A DNA stretch of 64,000 bases from Hyphomicrobium sp. NDB2Meth4 (GTDB lineage Bacteria > Pseudomonadota > Alphaproteobacteria > Rhizobiales > Hyphomicrobiaceae), in the NCBI RefSeq assembly GCF_900117445.1, contig NZ_FPEJ01000013.1, forward strand, positions 372,001 to 436,000, read 5' to 3'. This document shows, in pieces, positions 1-7,636 of the stretch; positions within the stretch are counted from its first letter, which is position 1, and the number at the start of each line of letters is the position of its first letter. The position numbers were made by a program, and so were the translations under genes. The notes beneath the pieces are model-generated. The model did not search any database. It was not told the origin of the DNA and saw only the letters and a list, made by a program, of their open reading frames with translations.

Positions 1-246
1 GAGGACGATGTTCAGCGACCAGATCGCAAACGCAAAGCTGAAGCCTTCGACGCGCCAGACGATCCACCCCGCGATGGCGATCATCACGTAGAGCGCAGTC
101 CACGCCGGCCCGAACACCCACGAAGGCGGCGTCCAGCTAGGCCTGTCGAGGCGTCGATACCAATCCCCGGGCTGAAAAATTGCGCCGCTGAGGCCGACCG
201 CCACCACAATGGCGAGGAACGGCAGGAAGCTGAGCCAATTGTCCAT
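1..246 (-). CDS. tspO: TspO/MBR family protein, 3' end outside the window
   Basis: The minus-strand frame starting with ATG at 246 reads without stops to the window edge (82 codons). After a first hydrophobic helix it shows the TspO signature: GDWYRRLDRPSWTPPSWVFG followed by PAWTALY and a second helix. TspO proteins are five-helix, Trp-rich membrane proteins that bind tetrapyrroles and act in porphyrin and oxidative-stress physiology. The start is supported by the helix that begins immediately (MDNWLSFLPFLAIVV). The gene lies about 97 bases downstream of the Cfa-like gene on the same strand, so it may be the last member of the stress operon beginning near 3667. About half of the usual 150-160 residues is visible, so later residues cannot be checked. 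Confidence 0.88.
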   Translation of the reverse strand, partial: MDNWLSFLPFLAIVVAVGLSGAIFQPGDWYRRLDRPSWTPPSWVFGPAWTALYVMIAIAGWIVWRVEGFSFAFAIWSLNIVL

Positions 247-343
247 GTCCGCTCCTTGCGAAATGAGTTTTTGCCACTCCAGGTGACGCCGCCGCCGCGC
301 ACATCGTGCCAGCGAGAGTGATCAACTCATCGTGGCTCTGCAA

Positions 344-1555
344 CTATGCATGTTCTATTCGGTATAGCCCAACGTCCAACGCTTCGGCGCTGAATCCGGC
401 CTCGCAGTAACACAGATAGTAATTCCAAAGTCGCCTGAATGGCTCATCGAACCCCAACGGCGCTATCTGGCTCCAGCTTGAATTGAAGCGTCGGCACCAT
501 TCAGCTAGCGTACGGGCGTAGCTCGCTCCGAACAGCTCTCGCCGAGTGATCTTCAACCCGGCTGCCGCCGCCTGAGCTTCGATGATTTCGCCCGTAGGGA
601 GGGCACCCCCTGGAAATATCTCCAACTGAATGAAGTCCGGACGGGTTCGGTATGCGTCATAGCGGTCGGCGGCGATCGTGATGACCTGCACGACAGCAAC
701 GCCAGCCGGCGCGAGACAATTGCGCAGCTTTGCGAAGTACTGCGGCCAATACTTTTCGCCCACCGCTTCGAGCATTTCGATGCTCACGATGCGCTCGAAG
801 CGCCCTTCGACGTCTCGATAGTCCTGAAGGCGCACGTCGACACCACCGGCGCGACCTGCGCGCTGCAATCGGTCTGAAGCGTAGGCGCGTTGCTCATGCG
901 AGAGAGTTAGCGCCGTTACGGCGCAGCGATGCGCCACCGCGAGCCTCTCGGCGACGGCGCCCCAGCCGCATCCTATTTCGAGAACCTTCTCGCCGCCGTT
1001 GAGGTCCATCAGCTCGCATACCCGGTCGATCTTCCGCGCCTGTGCGCTTTCGAGAGTGTCGTGAGGCGAGCTGTAGATCCCGGACGAGTAGTTCATCCCC
1101 CCATCGAGCCACTTGGCGTAGAACGCGTTTCCTAAATCGTAGTGAGCGGAGATGTTGCGGCGGCTATTGAAGCGGGAATTTTCACGCCGGTCATGGCGCA
1201 AGCGGTACAATGTGCGGAGAACGGCGTTTCCCCGCGTGGCATTGTTCAGCGCGGCCTCGTTCTCCAGTGCCCAGGTCAGCAACTTGGTGAGATCAGCGGC
1301 GTCCCAGTCGCCGCAGCGGTAGGCCGACGCGAAACCGATGTCGCCCCCCGCCAACAGCCGTGCAAGCGCGCGCCATCGCTTCACATCGATGGATGCGTGC
1401 GTGCCGGGCCGGTCGCCCTCGAGGGTGAGCCTGCTGCCACGAGGAAGTGTTACCGTCAGCCCGCCCGCATCCAGTTGGCCGATCAGTCGCCGCACCATGC
1501 GACCGGCCATCGTCAGCTGCTCTTCGTCGCGTGCGAAATGGGCAAATTCAGACAT
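344..1555 (-). CDS. Cfa-like SAM-dependent fatty-acid methyltransferase (403 aa)
   Basis: A member of the cyclopropane-fatty-acyl-phospholipid synthase family: a variable N-terminal part (1-130), then the catalytic part with the SAM motif EIGCGWG (193-199), LQDYRD (243-248) and a C-terminal lipid-binding region. The family methylates cis double bonds of phospholipid acyl chains at the membrane. Two positions that hold bicarbonate in E. coli Cfa appear changed: the Cys of YSC is Ser158 (YSSG) and the His of LLHT is Gln290 (VVQV); the Glu is kept (Glu263). This suggests a methyl or methylene product rather than a cyclopropane. That is inference from an alignment done by eye. The ATG at 1555 overlaps the upstream DUF1365 stop by 8 bases. 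A longer open frame upstream lies inside that gene and is not credible. Confidence 0.9.
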   Translation of the reverse strand: MSEFAHFARDEEQLTMAGRMVRRLIGQLDAGGLTVTLPRGSRLTLEGDRPGTHASIDVKRWRALARLLAGGDIGFASAYRCGDWDAADLTKLLTWALENEAALNNATRGNAVLRTLYRLRHDRRENSRFNSRRNISAHYDLGNAFYAKWLDGGMNYSSGIYSSPHDTLESAQARKIDRVCELMDLNGGEKVLEIGCGWGAVAERLAVAHRCAVTALTLSHEQRAYASDRLQRAGRAGGVDVRLQDYRDVEGRFERIVSIEMLEAVGEKYWPQYFAKLRNCLAPAGVAVVQVITIAADRYDAYRTRPDFIQLEIFPGGALPTGEIIEAQAAAAGLKITRRELFGASYARTLAEWCRRFNSSWSQIAPLGFDEPFRRLWNYYLCYCEAGFSAEALDVGLYRIEHA

Positions 1556-2321
1556 GCTTGCGCTCGCGTTTCTGCTCGCAATCGCTGGCCGCCACATGAG
1601 GATGGATCGTAAGGCCCTTCCACCACAATCGCACGGCCTCGAAGTGGATCGCTGCAATGACTTTCAAAGTCACCAGCGGATACGTGCACAGCAGTTCCGC
1701 CAAGCGCAGATCTGTTAGCTCCTGACGCTGGGCGTGCAGCACCGTGTTTATGAGCGCCACTCCTTTCTCCGCGCCCGATATGCCCAGCGTCAAAGTTTCG
1801 CCGGGAGGGGCCAAGCGGAAATCGTAGCTCATATCCATGCCCATGAAGGGGGAGACGTAGAACGCCTTTTTGCTGGATTGGCGGATCGTGCCGCCTTCCT
1901 CGGCATTAGCCGCCATCGTGTAGCTGTGCCGCTCGCCGTAGGTATTGTGCACTTCATACACCGTCGCCGCGAGCTCGCCGCTTTGGCGATAGCAGAAGTA
2001 GACGCTCAGCGGATTGAACTGATATCCGAGCACGCGCGGGCTGCACAGCAGGCAGATCCGGCCATCGTCGAAGCTTATTCCTTTGGCGTGAAGCCGGCGT
2101 ACGATCTGATCGCGAAGCGGCGTCTCGTCGTGGCCATAGTCGCCGTCGTGGAACGAGATGAGATTGCCGCGTCGGCGCGAGAAGATCATCAATCGTTTGT
2201 CGAGTGTGTCGATCTCCGCGAGGTCGAGCAACAGCCACCACGCACGATACCGGAAGTGATGGCGGCGAGGATGTAGTCTGCGATGCATGACCCATCCGCT
2301 GTAGATGCAGGACGCGGTCAT
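1548..2321 (-). CDS. DUF1365 family protein (257 aa)
   Basis: Starts MTASCIYSGWVMHRR and carries the DUF1365 pattern: a Tyr/His/Arg-rich N-terminus, a central RVLGYQFNPLSVYFCY segment and a PFMGMDMSYDF-like segment. The biochemical function of DUF1365 is not established. The family is typically found between an FAD amine-oxidase-like gene and a cfa-like gene, as here, and is assumed to work on acyl chains with them. The start at 2321 is coupled to the upstream gene: its stop TGA (2323-2321) shares one base with the ATG (TGATG). This indicates translational coupling in one operon. The open frame extends further upstream but only as overlap with the neighbour. Confidence 0.88.
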   Translation of the reverse strand: MTASCIYSGWVMHRRLHPRRHHFRYRAWWLLLDLAEIDTLDKRLMIFSRRRGNLISFHDGDYGHDETPLRDQIVRRLHAKGISFDDGRICLLCSPRVLGYQFNPLSVYFCYRQSGELAATVYEVHNTYGERHSYTMAANAEEGGTIRQSSKKAFYVSPFMGMDMSYDFRLAPPGETLTLGISGAEKGVALINTVLHAQRQELTDLRLAELLCTYPLVTLKVIAAIHFEAVRLWWKGLTIHPHVAASDCEQKRERKHV

Positions 2322-3667
2322 CAGGCGGCCTCTTCTGACGGGAACACCGGGTCGCGCGGCACGAGGCATATGCGTGCGGATTCTTCGGGAACGCTCCACG
2401 GCCGACGCAGGCCGCCGAGCTGTTCGGCGACCGCTAGACCCGCCTGCAGACCATCCTCGTGGAACCCCGCGCCGAAGTAGGCTCCGCAGAACCAGGTGTT
2501 GCGCCGCCCCTGCAGCGTCCATAGTTCGCGTTGCGCCCGATGTGCCGCTGCATCGAAGATGGGGTGCGAGTAGGATTCCGTGCGGATGACTGAGCGGGGC
2601 GTGCGCTGGGGATCGAGGGTCACGAACAGCGGGCGGTCTTCCGGCAGGCCTTGCAGGCTATTCATCCAGTAGGTTACGTGCGCACTCCCTTCCGGGCCGC
2701 CAGTCTGCACATAGTTCCAGCTCGACCAGACACTGCGCCGCTTCGGCATCAGAGCGCTGTCTTGGTGCAGAACAGCCTCGTTTTCGCGATAGCGAATAGC
2801 GCCCAGCAGCCGCTCCTCATCCAAGCTCGGCTCTCGCAGCAGAGCCAGCGCCTCATCGGAATGGGTCGCGATCACGACGTGATCAAAGCTGGCCTTGCCT
2901 CCGTCCGCCTCCAAGACCTCAACTCCGGCGTCGGAACGAGTTATCGATGCAACGCGCGCATTCTTGCGCACATCGCCTCGAAGTTCTTCCAGCAGCTTGT
3001 TGACGTATGTCCTGCTGCCGCCACTAACGGTGCGCCATTGAGGGCGGTCTCGCAATAGCAGCAGACCGTGATTGTCGAAAAAGCGAACGAAAGCTGCTGC
3101 AGAGCAGTCCAGCATCGACACCGCCGGGGCAGACCAAATGGCGGCCGCCATCGGCAGAAGGTGATCGCTCAGGAATGCATCGCGGTAATTGTTCTGTCGC
3201 AGGTACTCTCCGAGCGTTAGGCCGTTAAGCCTGTCACGCCGAAGATCGCCGGGAGCATCACGGTAAAACCGGCGCAGGTCGGACAACATGGCCCAAAACC
3301 GCGGCCTCAGCACATTCGTCCGCTGGGCGAATAAGGTCGCCAGGCTGGTGCCCGCATATTCCAAACCGCCATCGCAGCGCGACACCGCAAACGACATCTC
3401 GCTAGGTTGGGTTGTTACGCCGAGATGGGCGAACAGCGCGGTGAGATTTGGATAGTTGGGCGGGTTATAGACGATGAACCCGGTGTCGACCGGCAGATCT
3501 CCGCCTGCGCCCGGTACATCTACCGTATTGCTGTGGCCGCCCGCCCGGCCGGCTTTCTCGTAGACGGTAACGTCGTGGCGCTTGCTCAGGAGCCACGCCG
3601 CGGCAAGTCCGGAAATCCCGGTCCCTACGACCGCGATCCGCAAGCGTCCTTTAGTAGATCGGAACAT
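2321..3667 (-). CDS. FAD-dependent amine-oxidase-like oxidoreductase (448 aa)
   Basis: The N-terminus has a Rossmann FAD site, GTGISG at 15-20, followed by VYEK (Glu37) and RAGGHSNT, as in COG2907-type NAD/FAD amine oxidases and phytoene-desaturase-like enzymes. A second FAD-contact segment lies near the C-terminus (WFCGAYFGAGFHEDGLQAG). The length fits the family. The substrate is unknown. In operons with cfa-like and DUF1365 genes it is a good candidate for a flavin-dependent acyl-chain desaturase or oxidase. It is the first gene of the minus-strand operon. The ribosome site AGGGGG sits 4 bases before the ATG, and a TGATCC box on this strand lies about 60 bases upstream of the start. Confidence 0.87.
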   Translation of the reverse strand: MFRSTKGRLRIAVVGTGISGLAAAWLLSKRHDVTVYEKAGRAGGHSNTVDVPGAGGDLPVDTGFIVYNPPNYPNLTALFAHLGVTTQPSEMSFAVSRCDGGLEYAGTSLATLFAQRTNVLRPRFWAMLSDLRRFYRDAPGDLRRDRLNGLTLGEYLRQNNYRDAFLSDHLLPMAAAIWSAPAVSMLDCSAAAFVRFFDNHGLLLLRDRPQWRTVSGGSRTYVNKLLEELRGDVRKNARVASITRSDAGVEVLEADGGKASFDHVVIATHSDEALALLREPSLDEERLLGAIRYRENEAVLHQDSALMPKRRSVWSSWNYVQTGGPEGSAHVTYWMNSLQGLPEDRPLFVTLDPQRTPRSVIRTESYSHPIFDAAAHRAQRELWTLQGRRNTWFCGAYFGAGFHEDGLQAGLAVAEQLGGLRRPWSVPEESARICLVPRDPVFPSEEAA

Positions 3668-3725
3668 TCGGCCCCCTGATAAGCCTCAGCTGCCAGTAGG
3701 GGTGCAACGACCGTCCCAGCGGCTT

Positions 3726-3785
3726 GGATCACTCACTAGGCGCGGCATGCCCAGTGATCCAGGCGGGCAGGCTCGACGTTAATGC
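3726..3785. promoter_or_regulatory. Divergent ECF11 (RpoE/ChrR-type) promoter region
   Basis: On the plus strand TGATCC (3755-3760), a 19-base spacer and TAATGC (3780-3785) fit the -35/-10 pattern known for Rhodobacter RpoE promoters. Transcription would start near 3792, about 100 bases before the sigma-factor ATG. On the minus strand a second TGATCC (3731-3726) points towards the FAD oxidoreductase operon. The hexamer at the matching distance there is TTGCAC or TGCACC, a poor -10, so the minus-strand promoter is less certain. This arrangement would let the sigma factor drive both operons and itself. Confidence 0.55.
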
Positions 3786-3830
3786 TGCATGCGCGCTATG
3801 GGCTTGACAGTCAGGGTGACTCCAAAGCTA

Positions 3831-3855
3831 TCCGGATCATGTATCGTGATCCGGA
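3831..3855. promoter_or_regulatory. Perfect 9-bp inverted repeat in the sigma-factor leader
   Basis: TCCGGATCA (3831-3839) and TGATCCGGA (3847-3855) are exact reverse complements separated by 7 bases. Each arm contains a TGATCC -35 hexamer, one on each strand, but no -10-like TAA follows at 18-19 bases on either side. The palindrome lies 38 bases upstream of the sigma-factor start, downstream of the predicted promoter. It could be an operator for a dimeric regulator, a hairpin in the 5' untranslated RNA, or a decayed promoter pair. Confidence 0.5.
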
Positions 3856-3893
3856 ACCGCCATTCATCAGCACGAGCTCCATGGCTCCAACTC

Positions 3894-4460
3894 ATGCCTG
3901 ACGAAAGCGCCATTGCCACGCACGATCATGCGTCTCTGATCGTCGCGGTGGCGAAAAATCGTGATCGGATCGCGTTCGCTGAGCTGTTCAATCACTTTGC
4001 TCCGCGGATTAAGGCATTCCTCCTTCGGGGGGGAACACCAGCCGAACTGGCCGAGGAGCTGGCGCAGGAAGCAATGCTCATCGTGTGGCGAAAGGCGTAC
4101 CTGTTCGATCCCGCAGGTGCGAGCGCCTCCGGATGGGTCTTTCGAATTGCGCAGAACCTGCGCATCGACGCCGCGCGGCGGGCGCAGAGAGCAGATCGTA
4201 TCGCCACTGAGTTCGCGGTCGAGCCAGCAGAAGTCGATGCTCCCGAGGCCGTCGTCGACGCCGTGCAGCTGGAAGAGAAAGTCCGGTCCGCAATGGCGCA
4301 GCTGTCGCCAGAGCAACTCAAAGTTATCACCCTGTCGTTCTTCGAAAGCCGCCCCCACGCAGAAATAGCGGCAATCCTCAAGCTGCCGCTTGGAACCGTG
4401 AAGTCGCGTATCAGGCTGGCGTTTCTTCGACTGCGCGCGCTGCTCGACGAGGTCGCATGA
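3894..4460 (+). CDS. rpoE: ECF RNA polymerase sigma factor, RpoE/ChrR (ECF11) type (188 aa)
   Basis: Region 2 is visible as LAQEAMLIVWRKAYLFDP, followed by WVFRIAQNLRID. Region 4 is visible as LSPEQLKVITLSFFES and GTVKSRIRLAFLRLR. The next gene is a ChrR-type zinc-cupin anti-sigma factor that starts within the stop codon (ATGA), which assigns this sigma factor to the ECF11 group. In Rhodobacter the homologous pair answers to singlet oxygen. The ATG at 3894 is preferred: starts at 3789 or 3798 would lie on top of the predicted transcription start, and the extra residues do not resemble a sigma factor. I see no strong ribosome site. Confidence 0.93.
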   Translation: MPDESAIATHDHASLIVAVAKNRDRIAFAELFNHFAPRIKAFLLRGGTPAELAEELAQEAMLIVWRKAYLFDPAGASASGWVFRIAQNLRIDAARRAQRADRIATEFAVEPAEVDAPEAVVDAVQLEEKVRSAMAQLSPEQLKVITLSFFESRPHAEIAAILKLPLGTVKSRIRLAFLRLRALLDEVA

Positions 4461-5101
4461 CTCCGACCCACCATCCGAAGGAAGAGAAGCTGCTCGAATA
4501 TTTTTCGGGCTCCCTCGACGAAGGCATGCGCCTCGTTGTTGCGGCGCACTTGGAAATGTGTCCGTCCTGCCGGCGGCTGCTGGCTGGCCTCGAAATTGCG
4601 GGCGGGACCTACCTGGACGGTCTGCCAGCAGCGCCGCTGGGAGAACACGCGCTGGAACGCGTACTCTCACGCCTCGATGAAAGCGAAGTCAGCCAGCCCG
4701 CGCCGCGTGCGCAAGCAGCTAATGACCTGCCCGTGCAAATCCGTGCCCTTGCGCCACATCAGCTTGGCCGCTGGCGTTGGATCGGACCGGGCGTCTATTG
4801 GCGCAGCGTCACGCTCTCACAACAAGGACCTATGCGTGTCTTCCTGCTGAAAGCAGCGCCGGGCACGCAGCTGCCTCAGCACACGCACGATGGGACCGAG
4901 CTGACTGTCATACTGCAAGGCGCGTTCCGCCACGAAGGAGGGCGCTTCGGAGCCGGTGACTGTGACGACGCTGACGACACTGTCGAGCACCGTCCCGCCG
5001 TCGAGGAAGGCGAGGAGTGCATCTGCCTCGTCGCAATGGAAGGCAACATCCGGTTGCGCGGGTTCTTGGGACGTCTCATCCAACCATTAGTACGCTTGTG
5101 A
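4457..5101 (+). CDS. chrR: ChrR-type anti-sigma factor with zinc anti-sigma and cupin domains (214 aa)
   Basis: The N-terminal zinc anti-sigma domain has His6, His31, Cys35 and Cys38, the same spacing and numbering as the zinc site of Rhodobacter ChrR. The C-terminal cupin has a second metal site: His142, His144 and Glu148 in QHTHDGTE, then His178. In Rhodobacter the N-terminal domain holds the sigma factor inactive and the cupin domain is needed for release by singlet oxygen. The start overlaps the sigma stop (ATGA), as expected for stoichiometric production. All metal ligands are present, so the protein is probably functional. Confidence 0.94.
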   Translation: MTPTHHPKEEKLLEYFSGSLDEGMRLVVAAHLEMCPSCRRLLAGLEIAGGTYLDGLPAAPLGEHALERVLSRLDESEVSQPAPRAQAANDLPVQIRALAPHQLGRWRWIGPGVYWRSVTLSQQGPMRVFLLKAAPGTQLPQHTHDGTELTVILQGAFRHEGGRFGAGDCDDADDTVEHRPAVEEGEECICLVAMEGNIRLRGFLGRLIQPLVRL

Positions 5102-5106
5102 TCGCT

Positions 5107-5931
5107 ATGACCGTGACCGCGTTTCTTCAGGCGTTCGTCCTCATTTCTCTCGCTCTTTCGGCTGTGATGACCCTGGCCTGGCTCATTCAGCAGCGCACGG
5201 GCAATTCCGGCTGGGTGGACACAGTATGGACGTTCGGTTTGGGAATGGTCGGCGCAGCGGCAGCCCTCGCTCCTGTGGCACACATGGAGCATTCCTGGCG
5301 CCAGTTCGTCGTTGCCGCCTTCTTGGCGACCTGGGCACTGCGGCTTGGTCTGCACATCGCCCGGCGCACCGCGGGCATTACCGACGATCCCCGCTATGCG
5401 GCGCTGATCGACGGTTGGGGCGCATCGGCGCGGTCAGAGATGTTTTGGCTGCTGCAGAAGCAGGCGCTCATCAGCATTCCCCTGGCGACGGCCGCGTTCA
5501 TCGCTGCGCACAATCCAGATCCCCAGCTTCGCATCGGCGACGCGATCGCCATTCTGGTTATGATCACCGCAATCGCCGGAGAGGCTGTTGCTGACGAGCA
5601 GTTGCGCCAGTTCCGCGCCGTTTCGCACGGGGCTCATGGCATCTGCGACGTGGGTCTGTGGCGGTACTCGCGGCACCCGAACTACTTTTTCGAATGGCTG
5701 GGTTGGACGGCGCTCCCATTGCTGGCGATCAATCTGTCGGGCGATTACCCATGGGGCTGGCTCGCGTTGGTTGCGCCGGCGTGCATGTACTGGATCCTCG
5801 TCCACGTTTCCGGCATCCCGCCGCTCGAAGAGCACATGCTGCGCACGCGCGGGGCGGCGTACAAATCCTACCAACAAAGAACGAGCCCGTTCTTTCCACT
5901 TCCTCCGGTTAAGCGAGGTGCAACGACATGA
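5107..5931 (+). CDS. DUF1295 membrane protein, steroid 5-alpha-reductase-like (274 aa)
   Basis: A multi-helix membrane protein with the DUF1295 hallmarks: an early GWVDTVWTFG segment, a central DEQLRQFRA, and the C-terminal GLWRYSRHPNYFFEWLGW motif shared with steroid reductases and isoprenylcysteine methyltransferases, followed by PPLEEHMLRTRG and a late Tyr. Relatives reduce double bonds or methylate lipids using a bound nucleotide or SAM; the substrate here is unknown. The ATG at 5107 lies 5 bases after the chrR stop. The stop overlaps the next ATG (ATGA). The gene is therefore in the rpoE-chrR transcription unit and probably acts on membrane fatty acids. Confidence 0.88.
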   Translation: MTVTAFLQAFVLISLALSAVMTLAWLIQQRTGNSGWVDTVWTFGLGMVGAAAALAPVAHMEHSWRQFVVAAFLATWALRLGLHIARRTAGITDDPRYAALIDGWGASARSEMFWLLQKQALISIPLATAAFIAAHNPDPQLRIGDAIAILVMITAIAGEAVADEQLRQFRAVSHGAHGICDVGLWRYSRHPNYFFEWLGWTALPLLAINLSGDYPWGWLALVAPACMYWILVHVSGIPPLEEHMLRTRGAAYKSYQQRTSPFFPLPPVKRGATT

Positions 5932-6968
5932 ACCTTGCCGCCTTGGCAACGACGGCCGCCGACCGCTTGTCTCTTCCCGATGCCTTGACCCGGTACGGTA
6001 TCAAGGCGCTTGTCGGCAGAACCAGCCGGGCGCTCGATGGCGCCGGTTCGCAGGCAACCCGGCGCTTCGCCGCCGACATGCGCGACCAGCCCATCGCCTC
6101 GTTCGTCGAGGACGCCAACGCACAGCACTACGAGGTCCCGGCTCAATTCTTCGACATTGTCCTGGGACCGAGGCGCAAGTACTCCTGCTGCTATTACGTC
6201 AATCCGAACGATACTCTTTCCAACGCTGAGGTCGCGAGCCTTGCGCTTACCGCCGAGCACGCCGATCTGCGCGACGGACAGGACATTCTGGAACTTGGCT
6301 GCGGCTGGGGCTCCCTTTCGCTTTGGATGGCGACGCGAAATCCGCGGTCTCGCATCCTGGCCATTTCCAATTCAGCTTCGCAGCGGGCATTTATCGAGAA
6401 CGAAGCGGCGCTGCTCGGACTGACGAATCTTGAGGTGCGAACGCAAGATGTGAACACGTTCGCGCCGGAGCGGACATTCGACCGTATCGTTTCGGTCGAG
6501 ATGTTCGAACACATGGAAAACTGGCGCACACTTCTTGCGCGCATGCGCACGTGGTTGAACCCCGGCGGGCGCGCTTTCGTGCACGTCTTCGCGCATCGCG
6601 CCGCGCCCTACCGCTTTGACCACGGCGATCCGTCTGACTGGATCGCCCAGCATTTCTTCACTGGCGGCATGATGCCAAGCCGCAAGCTGATGTACGAGTT
6701 CGCCGATCTATTCGAGGTCGAGCAGAGCTGGTGGTGGCCGGGCACACACTACGCCCATACCGCGCGCGATTGGCTGCGTAACCTCGATGCGAACAGGCAG
6801 CGCGTCAAAGAGGTGTTGCAGCCGACTTACGGCCCCGAGACTGATATGTGGGTTCGCCGGTGGCGGCTCTTCTTCCTCGCAACATCAGGATTGTTCGGCT
6901 ACGCGGACGGGCGCGAATGGGGCGTCGCCCACTACCGATTGAAGCCGCCCGGCTTGCGCGGCTTTTAG
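5928..6968 (+). CDS. Coclaurine N-methyltransferase-like Cfa-family methyltransferase (346 aa)
   Basis: A SAM-dependent methyltransferase of the cyclopropane synthase superfamily, closest by eye to the coclaurine-N-methyltransferase branch: RRKYSCCYY (82-90), LELGCGWGS (121-129), SNSASQRAFI, FDRIVSVEMFEHMENW and QHFFTGGMMPS. Unlike the first Cfa-like enzyme at 344-1555 it keeps the YSC cysteine (Cys87) and the EMFEH glutamate/histidine. The two enzymes are therefore not simple duplicates. In bacterial ECF11 clusters such proteins are thought to modify acyl chains; a second methylation, as in dimethyl furan fatty acids, is one possibility. The start overlaps the DUF1295 stop, and the 3' end overlaps the convergent DUF2177 gene by 4 bases. 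Confidence 0.88.
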   Translation: MNLAALATTAADRLSLPDALTRYGIKALVGRTSRALDGAGSQATRRFAADMRDQPIASFVEDANAQHYEVPAQFFDIVLGPRRKYSCCYYVNPNDTLSNAEVASLALTAEHADLRDGQDILELGCGWGSLSLWMATRNPRSRILAISNSASQRAFIENEAALLGLTNLEVRTQDVNTFAPERTFDRIVSVEMFEHMENWRTLLARMRTWLNPGGRAFVHVFAHRAAPYRFDHGDPSDWIAQHFFTGGMMPSRKLMYEFADLFEVEQSWWWPGTHYAHTARDWLRNLDANRQRVKEVLQPTYGPETDMWVRRWRLFFLATSGLFGYADGREWGVAHYRLKPPGLRGF

Positions 6969-7381
6969 CGGATACCGAAATGCTGACCGATCATGGCGGC
7001 GAGCACGGCCACCAATCCTGCGACCATGCCAGAGACGATCAGCCCGTAGGCCATATCGATCACTGTGATCTGCAGCGTCCAGTTACGCAACGTGGCGTAG
7101 TTGGTAAGTTCGTATGTTCCGTACGCGAAGAGGCCGAACAGCGCGCCGTAAAACACCGCAATCCAGGGCGACCCGCCCTTCAGGGCCGGCGCAATCGCAA
7201 AGATGACGAGACCTGCCGGGTACATCAGATAGAAGGCAAAGGCGGGCAGCATACGGATTTCGTCGCTCAGAATGTCGCCGAGCGTCTGCTTGTAGAGCTT
7301 CGCCCCCATGGTCGTAAGCCAGAGCATGTCGAAGGCCGCAAAGATCACGAACGTCAGTGCATATGCGATTGCGTACAGCAT
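6965..7381 (-). CDS. DUF2177 family membrane protein (138 aa)
   Basis: A small protein with about four membrane helices starting MLYAIAYALTFVIFAAFDMLWL and containing KLYKQTLGDIL, FYLMYPAGLVIF, FGLFAYGTYELTNYATL and VIDMAYG, the DUF2177 pattern. Its function is unknown. The family often occurs next to cfa-like and amine-oxidase-like genes of this kind of stress cluster. The ATG at 7381 is chosen because GGAGG lies 4 bases upstream; the earlier in-frame ATG at 7402 lacks a site. I found no TGATCC-type promoter upstream on this strand. Confidence 0.85.
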   Translation of the reverse strand: MLYAIAYALTFVIFAAFDMLWLTTMGAKLYKQTLGDILSDEIRMLPAFAFYLMYPAGLVIFAIAPALKGGSPWIAVFYGALFGLFAYGTYELTNYATLRNWTLQITVIDMAYGLIVSGMVAGLVAVLAAMIGQHFGIR

Positions 7382-7636
7382 GCATCCTCCGCGGCCTGGC
7401 ATCTATGAATGGAAAACGCGCGACAGGGCGGTTTAGATCACGCCATTCTTGCCTGATGGTCCCAAAACGGCCCGACATCTGACCGTGAACTTGGCCAGCA
7501 CCCAGGAACTAAGTGGGGCGCCCCGCGATATTGGACCGCTGGTGGTGCGGCGGCCCTGCGCTCGCCAAATGCGGCGAGGTGGCTTAGGTAAGCGGACGGG
7601 CCGCACGTCTCGCGGCGCTTAACGCAAGGCAACCGC

